The notes beneath the pieces were generated by a model. It did not search any database. It saw only the letters and a program-made list of their open reading frames with translations, and had not been told where the DNA came from. Position numbers and translations under genes: made by a program. A DNA stretch of 64,000 bases, from assembly GCA_000403275.2 (NCBI GenBank), contig KE159599.1, forward strand, positions 186,001-250,000. The letters are read 5' to 3'. Position 1 is the stretch's first letter. Each line of letters begins with the position of its first letter. This document shows positions 9,064 to 18,145 of this stretch, piece by piece. This stretch comes from Lachnospiraceae bacterium 28-4 (GTDB lineage Bacteria; Bacillota; Clostridia; Lachnospirales; Lachnospiraceae).

Positions 9064-10041
9064 TTAAATTCCAAGGCAAAGCGCTGCCAGGCAGAGCATT
9101 GCCGTAATGATCGTAAATACCGCCACTACCCTTGTTTCCGACCATCCGCACAGTTCAAAATGATGATGGATCGGTGCCATTTTGAAAAACCGCTTTCCTC
9201 CGCTTACTTTAAAATAACCTACCTGTATGATCACCGAAATTACTTCCAGCGCATATATAAGACCTACAATAGGAATGAACAACGGCATCTGGAGCATATA
9301 TGCCGTGGCTGCCACGAATCCTCCGAGGGCTAGCGATCCCGTATCCCCCATAAACACTCTGGCCGGATATACATTAAAGAGCAGGAATCCCAAAAGCGCT
9401 CCTACTACCGCACACGTAATCGGCTCGATCCCGCTGGCAGTCCCTATGGCTACCGCCGTAAAAAAGGTAGCGATCATCACCGTCACGCTGCTCGCCAGCC
9501 CATCCAGCCCATCCGTAAAATTCGCCCCGTTCACGGTGGCAATCACGACAAAGAACAACACCGGAATGTTTAAAATGCCCCAATCCACATATTTTCCCGG
9601 CCAGAAAGGTATCTTCATAGCCAGGGATACTCCGGCATAGTTTACCATATAATAAGCGAATACTCCCGTTACAACAATCTGCCCAAGCATCTTCTGCCAT
9701 GCCCGCAGTCCCATGGAACGGTGCAATACCACCTTGATATAATCGTCCAGAAACCCGATCAGCCCAAATCCAAGGGTAACAAAGAGAATCGGCATAATCT
9801 TAGGGTAATCTTTCATATAAACCACGGAAGTCGCGGCTACACCTATGAGAATCAATATCCCTCCCATCGTGGGCGTACCCGATTTTTTCAAATGGCTTTC
9901 AGGTCCGTCATCCCTTTCGGTCTGGCCCACTTTCAACCTTTTTAAAAAAGGTATAATCACCGGGCCCAATACCACGCTTATAGAGAAAGCTATCGCTACG
10001 GACATTATTATTGTGTAATGATTCATCACTATATGATTCAT
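9064..10041 (-). CDS. mraY: Phospho-N-acetylmuramoyl-pentapeptide transferase MraY
   Basis: About 325 residues with ten predicted membrane helices. Transfers phospho-MurNAc-pentapeptide to undecaprenyl phosphate to make lipid I. Family motifs are visible: SHLKKSGTPTMGGI, FLDDYIK with its paired Asp residues, NFTDGLDGLA, and the C-terminal APIHHHFELCG. I prefer the ATG at 10041 (MNHIVMNHY), preceded by AGGTTGG. An upstream ATG at 10080 would add 13 residues unlike the family start. Confidence 0.95.
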   Translation of the reverse strand: MNHIVMNHYTIIMSVAIAFSISVVLGPVIIPFLKRLKVGQTERDDGPESHLKKSGTPTMGGILILIGVAATSVVYMKDYPKIMPILFVTLGFGLIGFLDDYIKVVLHRSMGLRAWQKMLGQIVVTGVFAYYMVNYAGVSLAMKIPFWPGKYVDWGILNIPVLFFVVIATVNGANFTDGLDGLASSVTVMIATFFTAVAIGTASGIEPITCAVVGALLGFLLFNVYPARVFMGDTGSLALGGFVAATAYMLQMPLFIPIVGLIYALEVISVIIQVGYFKVSGGKRFFKMAPIHHHFELCGWSETRVVAVFTIITAMLCLAALCLGI

Positions 10042-10106
10042 CTGTTCCAACCTATCCTTTCCGAACCAGAATCGCCGCATTCCTGCCTCCGCAGTCCTGT
10101 AACATC

Positions 10107-11843
10107 CTATGTATTATAATCCATTCCTTCCAAATATGGAAGAATATTTTCAAAAAGCTGTCGCACGACCGGTGCCGCTATCTGCCCCCCATAATAAACG
10201 CCCTGGGGATTGTTGATGATTGCCACGGCAAGCACCTTCGGATCGTCTGCCGGGGCAAATCCCAAAAAGGAAGAAATATACCGGCCGCTTCCCCTGGGAA
10301 GCGTCTGGCTGGTAGCCGTCTTGCCGCCTACCCGGTAGCCTTCCACATAACCGTTTTTCCCGCTGCCGTTCTCCACCACCTGTTCCAGAATATACCGCAT
10401 GGTTTCGGAAGTCTGTTCGGAAACAACGCCTTTTTTCACGGGGTATTGCAGGTTTTCCACCGTTTCTCCTTTTCCGTTTACCACTTTTACCCCAAAATGG
10501 GGCGTTACCCGATTGCCTCCGTTTACAATGGATGAAGCCGTTGTCGCCAGCTGTATCGGCGTGATCTGGAAAGATTGGCCGAATGATATTGTCGCCAGCT
10601 CCACCGCCCCTATATTTTCTTTTTTATGCATAATAGTTCCCGCTTCTCCGGGCAGATCCACGCCCGTTTTTGTCAGAAGCCCGAACTTTTGGAAGTAATC
10701 ATAATACCGATCCACGCCGATTCGCATTCCCACCGTAATAAAAACGGGATTGCAGGAATTCATCGTACCCTGTACAAAATTTTCCGCTCCATGCCCTCCG
10801 ACCTTATGGCAGCGTATTCTCCTGTCCTCCACCATAATATAGCCCGGGCAGCTGAAGCTGTCGTTTACCGTCACCTCTCCTGACTCCAGCCCTGCCGCTG
10901 CCGTAATAATCTTAAAAGTAGAACCCGGTTCGTAAGTATCATTGATACAGCCGTTCCTCCACATTTGATTTAAAGCATTTTGTTTTTCCTCCTGGCTGGC
11001 CGGCTGCGGGACTCCCTCTGGCAATGTATAAGGATCGTTCAGATCGAACTCCGGTACGTTCACCATGGCCAGTATTTCCCCATTCTGCGGATTCATCACC
11101 AGAATGGATACGCTGTCCGCCTGTTTCGTCTCCATCGCCTGCATGGCGAGCTGTGTCGCATAGCTTTGAATATTGATATCCAGACTTACATATACATCAT
11201 TGCCGCTTTCCGGCTCGATCCTTTCCTCTCCTGCTTCGGCAATTTCTACCCCTTTGGCATCCGTCACTGTTAGGATGGTTCCCTCTTTTCCCTTTAAATA
11301 TTCCTCGTAGATCACTTCCAGGCCGATAATTCCCTGGTTATCCCCCCCTGTAAATCCCAATACTTTCGAGGCCAGCGTTTCATAAGGATAGTAACGTTTA
11401 TAGTCCTCATCCACTTTTACCCCGTCTAAATCGTATTCTCTTATTTTATCCCCTATGGATTTATCTACGTTGCTTTTGATTCTTTCAATAGCAGAATATT
11501 TTTCTACCCTTTGTGATACATATTCTTCCGACAGTTCAAGTTCTTTGGAAAGGACTTCCACCACCCTTTGCGGATCGCTGATCTGGTTGTGGATAACGGA
11601 TATGGTGCATACTGTCCGGTTATCCGCCAGTACGGCCCCAGTGGAATCGATGATCCTTCCCCTGGCCGCCTTGATGGACCGTTCCCTTTCATGCAGATCC
11701 TTTGCCGCCTCCGTATAATGCCCGGAGCGGCCCACCATCAAATAAACAAGCCTCCCGATCAGCATAAGGAACGCCGCCGCACAGAGGAAAAAAGTCACCA
11801 CGATCTTTTTCCTTATATAAGTCTTATTCTTCATCGCCATCAT
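10107..11843 (-). CDS. Class B penicillin-binding protein, SpoVD-like
   Basis: 578 residues: short cytoplasmic N-terminus, one membrane anchor (VTFFLCAAAFLMLIGRLVY), PBP dimerisation domain, then transpeptidase domain. The catalytic SxxK is STFK in YEPGSTFKIITA, and the second motif is SCN in MNSCNPVF. The third box reads KTA (VGGKTATSQTLPRG) instead of the usual KTG. No PASTA domain follows. As the second of two tandem class B PBPs before mraY it matches the place of spoVD in Bacillus, hence a tentative spore-cortex role; a division role is not excluded. Several Met codons cluster at the start, so the exact initiator is uncertain. Confidence 0.85.
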   Translation of the reverse strand: MMAMKNKTYIRKKIVVTFFLCAAAFLMLIGRLVYLMVGRSGHYTEAAKDLHERERSIKAARGRIIDSTGAVLADNRTVCTISVIHNQISDPQRVVEVLSKELELSEEYVSQRVEKYSAIERIKSNVDKSIGDKIREYDLDGVKVDEDYKRYYPYETLASKVLGFTGGDNQGIIGLEVIYEEYLKGKEGTILTVTDAKGVEIAEAGEERIEPESGNDVYVSLDINIQSYATQLAMQAMETKQADSVSILVMNPQNGEILAMVNVPEFDLNDPYTLPEGVPQPASQEEKQNALNQMWRNGCINDTYEPGSTFKIITAAAGLESGEVTVNDSFSCPGYIMVEDRRIRCHKVGGHGAENFVQGTMNSCNPVFITVGMRIGVDRYYDYFQKFGLLTKTGVDLPGEAGTIMHKKENIGAVELATISFGQSFQITPIQLATTASSIVNGGNRVTPHFGVKVVNGKGETVENLQYPVKKGVVSEQTSETMRYILEQVVENGSGKNGYVEGYRVGGKTATSQTLPRGSGRYISSFLGFAPADDPKVLAVAIINNPQGVYYGGQIAAPVVRQLFENILPYLEGMDYNT

Positions 11844-11932
11844 GACCTCATAATAAGGGATTACTACAATCTATTATCCCATTTATGAGGTTATTCTTTT
11901 TTTCAGCGCCTGAAATAATTATTTTGCCTGTC

Positions 11933-14278
11933 TTAGAAAGGGCTGTTATCTTCCGTATCTCCCCCTGGCATGCCGCCTCCCAAACCGGTCGGCGCGCTGC
12001 CGCCTCCGAATACTACATTGCCTGTTTCCGGATCAACGAGTTTGCCCGTCTCCGGGTCTTTCGCATATCCAGTTTCCGGATCGATCGGAAAGCTTTTCCA
12101 TGCTTCCGAATGGGTGTCGCTTTCGCCGCCCTCTCCTTCTCCGCCTTCTCCTGTTTCGCCTCCGGTTTCTCCTTCTCCGGTTCCATTTTCTCCGGTTCCG
12201 TTTTCTCCGCTGCCGTTTTCTCCTGTTTCCGTTTCGCCCTCGTTTTCCCCGGTTTCGGTTCCGCCTTCTTCTCCTTCTGCCTCTCCCTCTGCGTCCTCCG
12301 GCGCTACCGGTGACATAATTTCTTCCTGCAGCGCTTCCAATTCCTCTCTTTCCTTGTCCGTCACCTCTTCTGTCATGAAAATCCCCATATAAGGAAGCAC
12401 TTCCGTCAGTATATTGCGGACAATACCGGTCGCAAACTTGGCGTCATCCTGAATGATGATATTGGGCCTGTCCACCACGACATAAATAGCTATCTGGGGG
12501 TCGTCCGCCGGCGCATACCCCATAAAAGAAACCACATATTCATTATTGCCACGGGGAAGAGTCTCTGCCGTCCCTGTTTTGCCGCCGATCATATATCCTG
12601 CCGGACGGGCCGTTTTTCCCGTGCCTTTTTCCCCCGCCACTACCAGATTACAATATTCCTTTATTTTTTCGGAAACCGATGCCGATACCGTCTGCTTCAG
12701 CAGCCGTGGTTCGATATTCTGTACCGTCGCCCCGCTCGGGCTGATAATTTTGCTCACCACGTGGGGTTCATAATAATTCCCGCCGTTGATCAGGGAGCAG
12801 AATCCCGTGATCATCTGTATCATCGTCACGTTAAACCCCTGTCCGAAAGAATTGGTCGCCAACTCCGTAGGTCCCATTGTATTTTTGTTATATACAAGGC
12901 TTGCCGTTCTTGATTCTCCCCAAAGATCAATATTGGTTTTTAAGCCGAAATTAAAAATATGCTGATAATCGATATATGTACTTCGGCCGACAATCTCAGC
13001 AATGCGCATCATAACAACATTGCAGGATCTTTCCACTCCCTGGGCCACCGTCAGCTCGCCGTCGCCCCATTCGTTATGGCAGTCGATATCGTAATCCCCC
13101 ACGTGCAGATATCCGTTGCAGACAAAAGATTCGTTTCCGGTGATCTTTCCGGAGTCCAGGGCCGCAGCCACCGTAAAGGGTTTGGATACAGATCCCGGCT
13201 CATACGTATCATTGATGCAGAAATTCCTCCACAATGCATTGAACTGCTGCATCTGCAAGTCGTGATCCATATTATTAAAATTCTCCGGGGTAATATATTC
13301 CCCCGGCACTACATTGCCTACCTCATTCACCATAGCCATTCCATACAAATCCTCCGGATTCATACGGTTATTCAGGTCAAAATCAGGGTAACTTGCCATA
13401 GCGAGAATATTCCCCGTATTTACTTCCATAATAATGCATGCCGTATTATTGCTTCCGTTTCTTTCCAGGTAATTGTTCTTCATTTCATCATTGAACTTCT
13501 TTAAATATTTCTCTACAATCCTCTGGATATTTACGTCTATCGTAGTGACGATGGAATTACCGTCCACGGCGGAAATGGTCGTTCTTTCCAGCGCCGCGTC
13601 ATCATTCAGATACCCATATTCCCTTCCGGGAGTGCCGCTCAAAACATCATTATAATACTGTTCAAGGCCAAACAGACCGCTATTGTCGCTCCTTGTAAAT
13701 CCGATCACATCACAGGCCAGTCTGTTGTTCGGGTATATTCTCTTATATTCCTCCTCAAACCAGATCCCTTTGATGTCCGCTCCCGCCTCTTCATCGGCCT
13801 GCAGTTCCTTAAACCCTCTTACTTCCTCGTACGTCATCTGCTTGGCAAGCACATAATAAGAAGAACCCGGATGGGATTCCAGCCGGGAACGAATGATCCC
13901 CGTATCCAGCCCAAGCTCCCTTTGCACCGCTTCCAGCGTAGGTTCTACGTATTTCCCATCCCGATCCAACATCACCTTCGCATCCAGAATCACATTATAG
14001 ACCTTTTCACTGGCTGCAAGTTTTGTGCCGTTGCTGTCCAGAATGTCTCCCCGCCGGAAAGGAATCGTCGTGCTGTCATAGGCTTGTTGGGAAAGCACCT
14101 GTTTCTCATATCTTGCCCCGTTATCCTTGTTAATCCGCACTAACTGGAGACTTAATCCGATGAAAGCTGACAGTACCGCTAAAAAGAGTACCACCAGCTT
14201 TTTCTGCATCCTTAACGTAAATCTGCTATAAATTCCACGCTTTGTCTTATTCTCTCTCACTCGCATCTGTCTGCTCAA
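11933..14278 (-). CDS. Class B penicillin-binding protein, FtsI/PbpB-like, with repetitive acidic tail
   Basis: About 781 residues: one N-terminal membrane anchor (LVVLFLAVLSAFIGLSLQLV), dimerisation domain, and transpeptidase domain with SxxK (SVSK in YEPGSVSKPFT), SCN (ERSCNVVMM) and KTG (IGGKTGTAETLPRG). This is the septal crosslinking enzyme paired with FtsW. After the catalytic domain comes an unusual ~130-residue tail: a Glu-rich part, then Gly-Glu-Asn-Gly repeats, then DPETG repeated three times, and a Gly/Pro-rich end. No PASTA repeats are visible. A TTG at 14278 has AGGTGG at the right distance; an ATG at 14266 is an alternative. It lies directly after ftsL. Confidence 0.87.
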   Translation of the reverse strand: MSRQMRVRENKTKRGIYSRFTLRMQKKLVVLFLAVLSAFIGLSLQLVRINKDNGARYEKQVLSQQAYDSTTIPFRRGDILDSNGTKLAASEKVYNVILDAKVMLDRDGKYVEPTLEAVQRELGLDTGIIRSRLESHPGSSYYVLAKQMTYEEVRGFKELQADEEAGADIKGIWFEEEYKRIYPNNRLACDVIGFTRSDNSGLFGLEQYYNDVLSGTPGREYGYLNDDAALERTTISAVDGNSIVTTIDVNIQRIVEKYLKKFNDEMKNNYLERNGSNNTACIIMEVNTGNILAMASYPDFDLNNRMNPEDLYGMAMVNEVGNVVPGEYITPENFNNMDHDLQMQQFNALWRNFCINDTYEPGSVSKPFTVAAALDSGKITGNESFVCNGYLHVGDYDIDCHNEWGDGELTVAQGVERSCNVVMMRIAEIVGRSTYIDYQHIFNFGLKTNIDLWGESRTASLVYNKNTMGPTELATNSFGQGFNVTMIQMITGFCSLINGGNYYEPHVVSKIISPSGATVQNIEPRLLKQTVSASVSEKIKEYCNLVVAGEKGTGKTARPAGYMIGGKTGTAETLPRGNNEYVVSFMGYAPADDPQIAIYVVVDRPNIIIQDDAKFATGIVRNILTEVLPYMGIFMTEEVTDKEREELEALQEEIMSPVAPEDAEGEAEGEEGGTETGENEGETETGENGSGENGTGENGTGEGETGGETGEGGEGEGGESDTHSEAWKSFPIDPETGYAKDPETGKLVDPETGNVVFGGGSAPTGLGGGMPGGDTEDNSPF

Positions 14279-14292
14279 AAATACCACCTGCT

Positions 14293-14802
14293 TTACTGCG
14301 GAATATCCGCCACCTGTCTCATATAATCGCTGCCTCCCCCTGTAATGGTAACGATTTGTCCTTCTTCCGCATATTTCATCCCTAACTCCTGGATCGCCAC
14401 ACGTTTTACCTCATCCAGATCAACACTGTTCGTGATCCTGCTGTATTCTTCGTCGTTATCCAGTTTCAAAGAATTCAACTGGCTCTCCAGCCTGGATATA
14501 TTTTTAATGCTGTTAGTAATGTCTGACTGAAGCCCGATATATATCGTCAAAATAAACCCTGCCGCAATAACCGCACAGGATAAAAAGAACACATACCCAA
14601 GACTCATATGCCTTGCCTTTTCCCTGTTTTTCCTCGCCGTATTGCTCAGCTGTTTCCTGGGCCGCCGGGGTGCGTATATTTCTTCGTCCAGTCTCCTTAC
14701 GACATTTCCATGCACATAAACGCCGTTTCTTCCCGTGTATGCCTGCTGTCTTCTGTTGTCACCTCTTGCCCTATACTGCGCCATAACACTATTCCTTTTC
14801 AA
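14293..14802 (-). CDS. ftsL: FtsL-like septum protein
   Basis: 169 residues: basic cytoplasmic N-terminus (~65 residues), one transmembrane helix ([20 protein letters not shown]), then an extracytoplasmic coiled coil ([20 protein letters not shown]) and the conserved [17 protein letters not shown] end typical of FtsL/DivIC. Bitopic partner of FtsQ and DivIC. Its gene overlaps the end of rsmH by 14 bases and precedes the first PBP, the canonical ftsL position. Confidence 0.88.
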   Translation of the reverse strand: MKRNSVMAQYRARGDNRRQQAYTGRNGVYVHGNVVRRLDEEIYAPRRPRKQLSNTARKNREKARHMSLGYVFFLSCAVIAAGFILTIYIGLQSDITNSIKNISRLESQLNSLKLDNDEEYSRITNSVDLDEVKRVAIQELGMKYAEEGQIVTITGGGSDYMRQVADIPQ

Positions 14803-15724
14803 ATACTCTTAATTTTGCACTTTTTGCGCGTTTATTTGCTGTCGTTTCTTCTTCCGCCGGGAATATCGGTTTTCTTGTCACCGTTTTTCCCTTAGGTCTC
14901 CTGCCGCATACACATACCGGAAAATCCGGCGGGCATGTACACGGGTTCTCGTAATTTCTGAATGCGGTCTTTACGATCCTGTCCTCCAGAGAATGAAACG
15001 TAATGATGCAAAGCCGTCCGCCGGGCTTCAAACAGTCCGTCAGATCATCCAGGGAATCTTTCAATACTTCCAGCTCCCTGTTACACGCAATGCGAATTGC
15101 CTGAAATGTTTTCTTGGAAGGGTGTCCTCCCGTCTGGCGCATTTTTGCCGGAATGGCTGCTTTTATAATCTCATTCAGCTCTCCCGTCGTCTCGATCTCT
15201 TTTTCCTGCCTGGCTCGGACGATATGCTTCGCAATATTTTTTGCAAACTTATCCTCTCCGTAATCCCTTATGATCCGAAACAGTTCTCCTTCCGTATAAC
15301 CGTTTATGATATCTCTGGCGTTCAACTCCTGCCTCGTATCCATCCGCATATCGAGCGCGGTGTCATACTTGTAGGAGAATCCCCGTTCCAGAGCATCCAG
15401 CTGGTAGGAGGAAACCCCCAGATCCAGAAGAATACCGTCCACCTTTTCCACACCAAGGCTTTTTAATACTTGTTTTGCATTACAATAGTTGTCCCTTACG
15501 ATTGTCACCTTATCCGAAAACGGTAAAAGCCTTTTTCCGGCGGCCTCTATTGCCGCTCCGTCCTGGTCGATGCCGACCAGCCTTCCGTTTTCTCCAAGGC
15601 GCCCGGCGATCTCATAAGAATGTCCGCCGCCGCCCAGGGTACCGTCCACATAAATTCCGTCATTTTTTATCTTTAAATTGTCTATTGTTTCTTTCAGTAG
15701 AACAGAGCAATGTTCAAATTCCAT
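14789..15724 (-). CDS. rsmH: 16S rRNA (cytosine(1402)-N4)-methyltransferase RsmH
   Basis: 311 residues, full length. SAM-dependent methylation of C1402 in 16S rRNA. Family start [16 protein letters not shown] motif [25 protein letters not shown], and the C-terminal [12 protein letters not shown] and [10 protein letters not shown] blocks are all present. Also known as mraW. It lies between mraZ and ftsL as in most Firmicutes and overlaps ftsL. Confidence 0.97.
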   Translation of the reverse strand: MEFEHCSVLLKETIDNLKIKNDGIYVDGTLGGGGHSYEIAGRLGENGRLVGIDQDGAAIEAAGKRLLPFSDKVTIVRDNYCNAKQVLKSLGVEKVDGILLDLGVSSYQLDALERGFSYKYDTALDMRMDTRQELNARDIINGYTEGELFRIIRDYGEDKFAKNIAKHIVRARQEKEIETTGELNEIIKAAIPAKMRQTGGHPSKKTFQAIRIACNRELEVLKDSLDDLTDCLKPGGRLCIITFHSLEDRIVKTAFRNYENPCTCPPDFPVCVCGRRPKGKTVTRKPIFPAEEETTANKRAKSAKLRVFEKE

Positions 15725-15792
15725 TCATCTTCCCCCGCGTGTCCCTCACTTGCATGTGCCTCACTTGCATGTGCCACGCTTGCATGTTCGCT

Positions 15793-16224
15793 CTATATGC
15801 CCAGTCCCAGTTCAGACATATGTTCTGCGATACTCTCCATATCTTCATAAGCGGACTCGCCTTCCCATCTTTCTTTGCTCCAGATTTCAATCCTGCTTGC
15901 CACGCCTATCAGAGCAACTTCTTTGTTGATTCCTGCAAATTCTTTTAATACCGAGGGGATCAGTATCCTTCCCTGCTTGTCCACTTCCACACTGGCTGCC
16001 CCCGCCAGAAAAAAACGGACAAAGGTTCTCGCATCTTTATTGGTAAGAGGCAGACTGCGCAGCTTTTCTTCGAAGGAGGCCCATTCCTCGTTATCGTATA
16101 CAAATAAACAGCCGTCCAGCCCCTTTGTCACAACAAACTCATCACCGAGAGTTTCCCGGAACTTGGAGGGGATGATCAGCCGGTTTTTTGCATCGATCGT
16201 ATGGTTGTACTCTCCCATAAACAT
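15793..16224 (-). CDS. mraZ: Transcriptional regulator MraZ
   Basis: 143 residues, the usual length. Two AbrB-like SpoVT folds, each with a DxKxR-type signature ([12 protein letters not shown] near residue 10 and [12 protein letters not shown] near 84). MraZ forms a ring-shaped oligomer that binds tandem boxes in its own promoter and represses the division/wall cluster. I choose the ATG at 16224 (MFMGEYNHT), preceded by GGGTGAG. A GTG three codons upstream lacks spacing. Four matching decamer boxes lie just upstream. Confidence 0.95.
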   Translation of the reverse strand: MFMGEYNHTIDAKNRLIIPSKFRETLGDEFVVTKGLDGCLFVYDNEEWASFEEKLRSLPLTNKDARTFVRFFLAGAASVEVDKQGRILIPSVLKEFAGINKEVALIGVASRIEIWSKERWEGESAYEDMESIAEHMSELGLGI

Positions 16225-16275
16225 AAAGCTCACCCGCCGTCCTATAAGAACCTTTGGTTCCTCAAAAACTAATAA

Positions 16276-16296
16276 TAAAAAAGTGGGCTGCCACTT
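16276..16296 (-). terminator. Terminator-like hairpin in the mraZ leader, built from box sequences
   Basis: Minus strand AAGTGG, four-base loop CAGC, CCACTT, then T-rich sequence (TTTTATTATT). It is a short intrinsic terminator form between the mraZ promoter and gene. Each arm also spells the AAGTGG of the upstream MraZ boxes, so it could be an attenuator, an extra MraZ site, or both. Confidence 0.5.
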
Positions 16297-16335
16297 GTTG
16301 ATATGAATATCTTTTATTTGGAAATATTGGAATTT

Positions 16336-16375
16336 ATCCCCACTTCATTCCACTTCATACCACTTTCCACCACTT
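16336..16375 (-). promoter_or_regulatory. Four tandem MraZ-type boxes
   Basis: Minus strand AAGTGG followed by four variable bases, repeated four times at exact 10-bp period, so all boxes face the same side of the helix. They begin about 8 bases after the -10 hexamer and thus cover the transcription start. AAGTG-type decamer arrays are known MraZ binding sites in Mollicutes, and TGGG-type arrays in Proteobacteria. Autorepression by the adjacent MraZ is the simple reading. Confidence 0.8.
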
Positions 16376-16383
16376 TTATATAG

Positions 16384-16412
16384 ATTCTATACTAATACGG
16401 AACGTTTGACAA
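16384..16412 (-). promoter_or_regulatory. Sigma-A promoter of the division/wall cluster
   Basis: Minus strand TTGTCA, 17-base spacer, TAGAAT. The four MraZ boxes follow at once. This would be the main promoter for mraZ through ftsQ. Confidence 0.8.
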
Positions 16413-16440
16413 GCAATTTTCAGGAATTTATTTATAAAAA

Positions 16441-16470
16441 ATGCACTTTACAATAGCTTGTAAAGTGCAT
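16441..16470. terminator. Bidirectional terminator between ychF and mraZ
   Basis: Perfect 12-bp stem (ATGCACTTTACA with its complement), 6-base loop, flanked by A-run on one side and T-run on the other. It follows the ychF stop by about 58 bases and separates ychF from the division cluster. Confidence 0.92.
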
Positions 16471-16527
16471 TTTTTCGGCATTTTCTATATGTGGTAGGAA
16501 CATTCGTTCGCTATACGAGATATGGAT

Positions 16528-17625
16528 TTATACATTAAAGCGGAAAAGAATCACATCTCCATCTTTTACTACATACTCTTTTCCTTCCATCCCGACCAGT
16601 CCTTTCTCCCTGGCCGCCGCCAGAGAACCCTGTTCCAGCAAGTCTTTATAGTTTACGACTTCCGCTTTGATAAACCCTCTCTCAAAATCCGTATGGATTT
16701 TGCCGGCCGCTGCCGGCGCTTTCGTTCCGACTTTGATGGTCCAGGCCCTCGTTTCGTCTTCCCCGGCCGTCAAAAAGCTATGCAGTCCTAAAATGCGGTA
16801 GCTCGCCTTGATCAGTTTTTCCAGCCCGGATTCCTTTAAACCGAGATCTTCAAGAAACATCGCCTTTTCTTCCTCATCCAGTTCGGCGATCTCCTGTTCT
16901 ATCTGGGCACAGATCACGAATACTTCGCTGCCGCTTTCCTGTGCAAAAGCGCGCACTCTGGCAACGCCTTCATTGCCCGCTCCGTCGTCCGCCAGCTCTT
17001 CTTCGGCTACGTTCGCGGCAAAAATCACCGGTTTTCCGGTCAGAAGATTGTAAGAAGCCAGCAGAGACAGCTCGTCCTCATCTTCCGTCTGAAAAGTAAG
17101 AGCCAGCTTTCCTTCTTCCAGATGCGCTTTGAGCCTTTCCAAAAGCCCTTGCTCTTTCGCAAGTCCCTTATCCATTCTGGCTCCTTTTCCCACCTTCGCG
17201 ATCCTCCGCTCCAGAATTTCCAGATCAGAAAAAATAAGCTCCAGATCAATCGTCTCGATATCCCTCAAAGGATTCACGCTGCCGTCCACATGTACTACAT
17301 TGGAATCTTCAAAACAGCGCACCACATGGACAATCGCATCTACCTCCCGAATATTGCTCAAAAACTGGTTTCCGAGTCCCTCCCCTTTGGATGCGCCCTT
17401 TACCAGTCCGGCAATGTCCACAAATTCAATCACCGCCGGCGTAACCTTTTTCGACTGATACATATCCCCTAAAAGCTTCAACCGCTCATCCGGCACGGCT
17501 ACGATCCCGACATTGGGATCAATCGTGCAAAACGGGTAGTTGGCGGATTCGGCTCCCGCCTTTGTCAACGAATTAAATAAAGTGCTTTTGCCCACATTGG
17601 GCAGTCCTACGATTCCTAGTTTCAT
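16528..17625 (-). CDS. ychF: Ribosome-associated ATPase YchF (OLA1 family)
   Basis: 365 residues, full length. TRAFAC-class P-loop protein that prefers ATP and binds ribosomes. G1 motif GLPNVGKSTLFN, switch region and G3 FVDIAGLVKGAS, and the NxxE-type AANVAEEE in place of NKxD are seen, then the TGS domain (FLTAGEDETRAWTIKVGTKAP) and the conserved VVNYKDLLEQGSLAAAREKG. Often reported as a stress-modulated translation factor. It has its own promoter and terminator, so it is monocistronic. Confidence 0.96.
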   Translation of the reverse strand: MKLGIVGLPNVGKSTLFNSLTKAGAESANYPFCTIDPNVGIVAVPDERLKLLGDMYQSKKVTPAVIEFVDIAGLVKGASKGEGLGNQFLSNIREVDAIVHVVRCFEDSNVVHVDGSVNPLRDIETIDLELIFSDLEILERRIAKVGKGARMDKGLAKEQGLLERLKAHLEEGKLALTFQTEDEDELSLLASYNLLTGKPVIFAANVAEEELADDGAGNEGVARVRAFAQESGSEVFVICAQIEQEIAELDEEEKAMFLEDLGLKESGLEKLIKASYRILGLHSFLTAGEDETRAWTIKVGTKAPAAAGKIHTDFERGFIKAEVVNYKDLLEQGSLAAAREKGLVGMEGKEYVVKDGDVILFRFNV

Positions 17626-17677
17626 GATATTTTACTCCTCCGTGTTTGCTCAGTTCATTTTTATTACACATCATTAC

Positions 17678-17705
17678 AATATAATCCTATTACAAAATGT
17701 TCCAA
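17678..17705 (-). promoter_or_regulatory. Probable promoter of ychF
   Basis: Minus strand TTGGAA, 16-base spacer, TATATT, about 55 bases before the ychF start. The -35 is imperfect. Confidence 0.45.
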
Positions 17706-17749
17706 ATCAAAGAACCTTAACAGCTATGATAGTATAGCACAGCAAAGCT

Positions 17750-17985
17750 TTATTCACCAAGCATTATCGTCCCTTTTTTCGCCTTTGCTCTCAGCCCCAC
17801 CATCTGCTCTCTTTCAATCTCTTGAATACTTTTTTCAGATATTGGCAAATCCTCCGGCATCGTTCCTCCAATTTTCTCAATAACTGTACGCACTTCTTTT
17901 CCTGGGTCTCCGTTTTGCACAATCAAATAACAGGCATATTTCTCATAAAATATAAAGAATTTACTACTGTGAACTCCGGTAGATT
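17750..17985 (-). pseudogene. DinD-like (DNA-damage-inducible protein D) remnant
   Basis: On the minus strand one frame reads KYACYLIVQNGDP and then at once GKEVRTVIEKIGGTMPEDLP, ending GTIMLGE and a stop at 17750. The first piece matches the middle of DinD proteins and the second their C-terminal end, so a large central segment has been deleted. No start codon or ribosome site is present and upstream frames contain stops. Assignment rests on my memory of the family motifs. Not expected to be functional. Confidence 0.55.
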
Positions 17986-18001
17986 ACACTCAATCAGAAA
18001 A

Positions 18002-18145
18002 TTATAAAACCGTTTCGCTTAACTGTCTGCGTACATTCCTGCCTCCATACATAATTCGAACAATATTTACTGTATTCTAAGGTTCTTCCGGCAGATAGAG
18101 CAAGTCTTGTCTTGCCTGTGCTGTATATACAATATTCCAGCTCAT
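18002..18145 (-). pseudogene. RelE/ParE-type toxin, internally deleted and stopped
   Basis: The ATG at 18145 overlaps the antitoxin stop (ATGA). The frame reads MSWNIVYTAQARQDLLYLPEEP, a TAG at 18077-18079, and continues NTVNIVRIMYGGRNVRRQLSETVL to a TAA at 18002. The two halves are the N- and C-terminal ends of a RelE/ParE-superfamily toxin of normally about 100 residues. The middle ~55-60 residues are missing and a stop sits at the join. The toxin should be inactive while its antitoxin remains whole. Confidence 0.75.
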
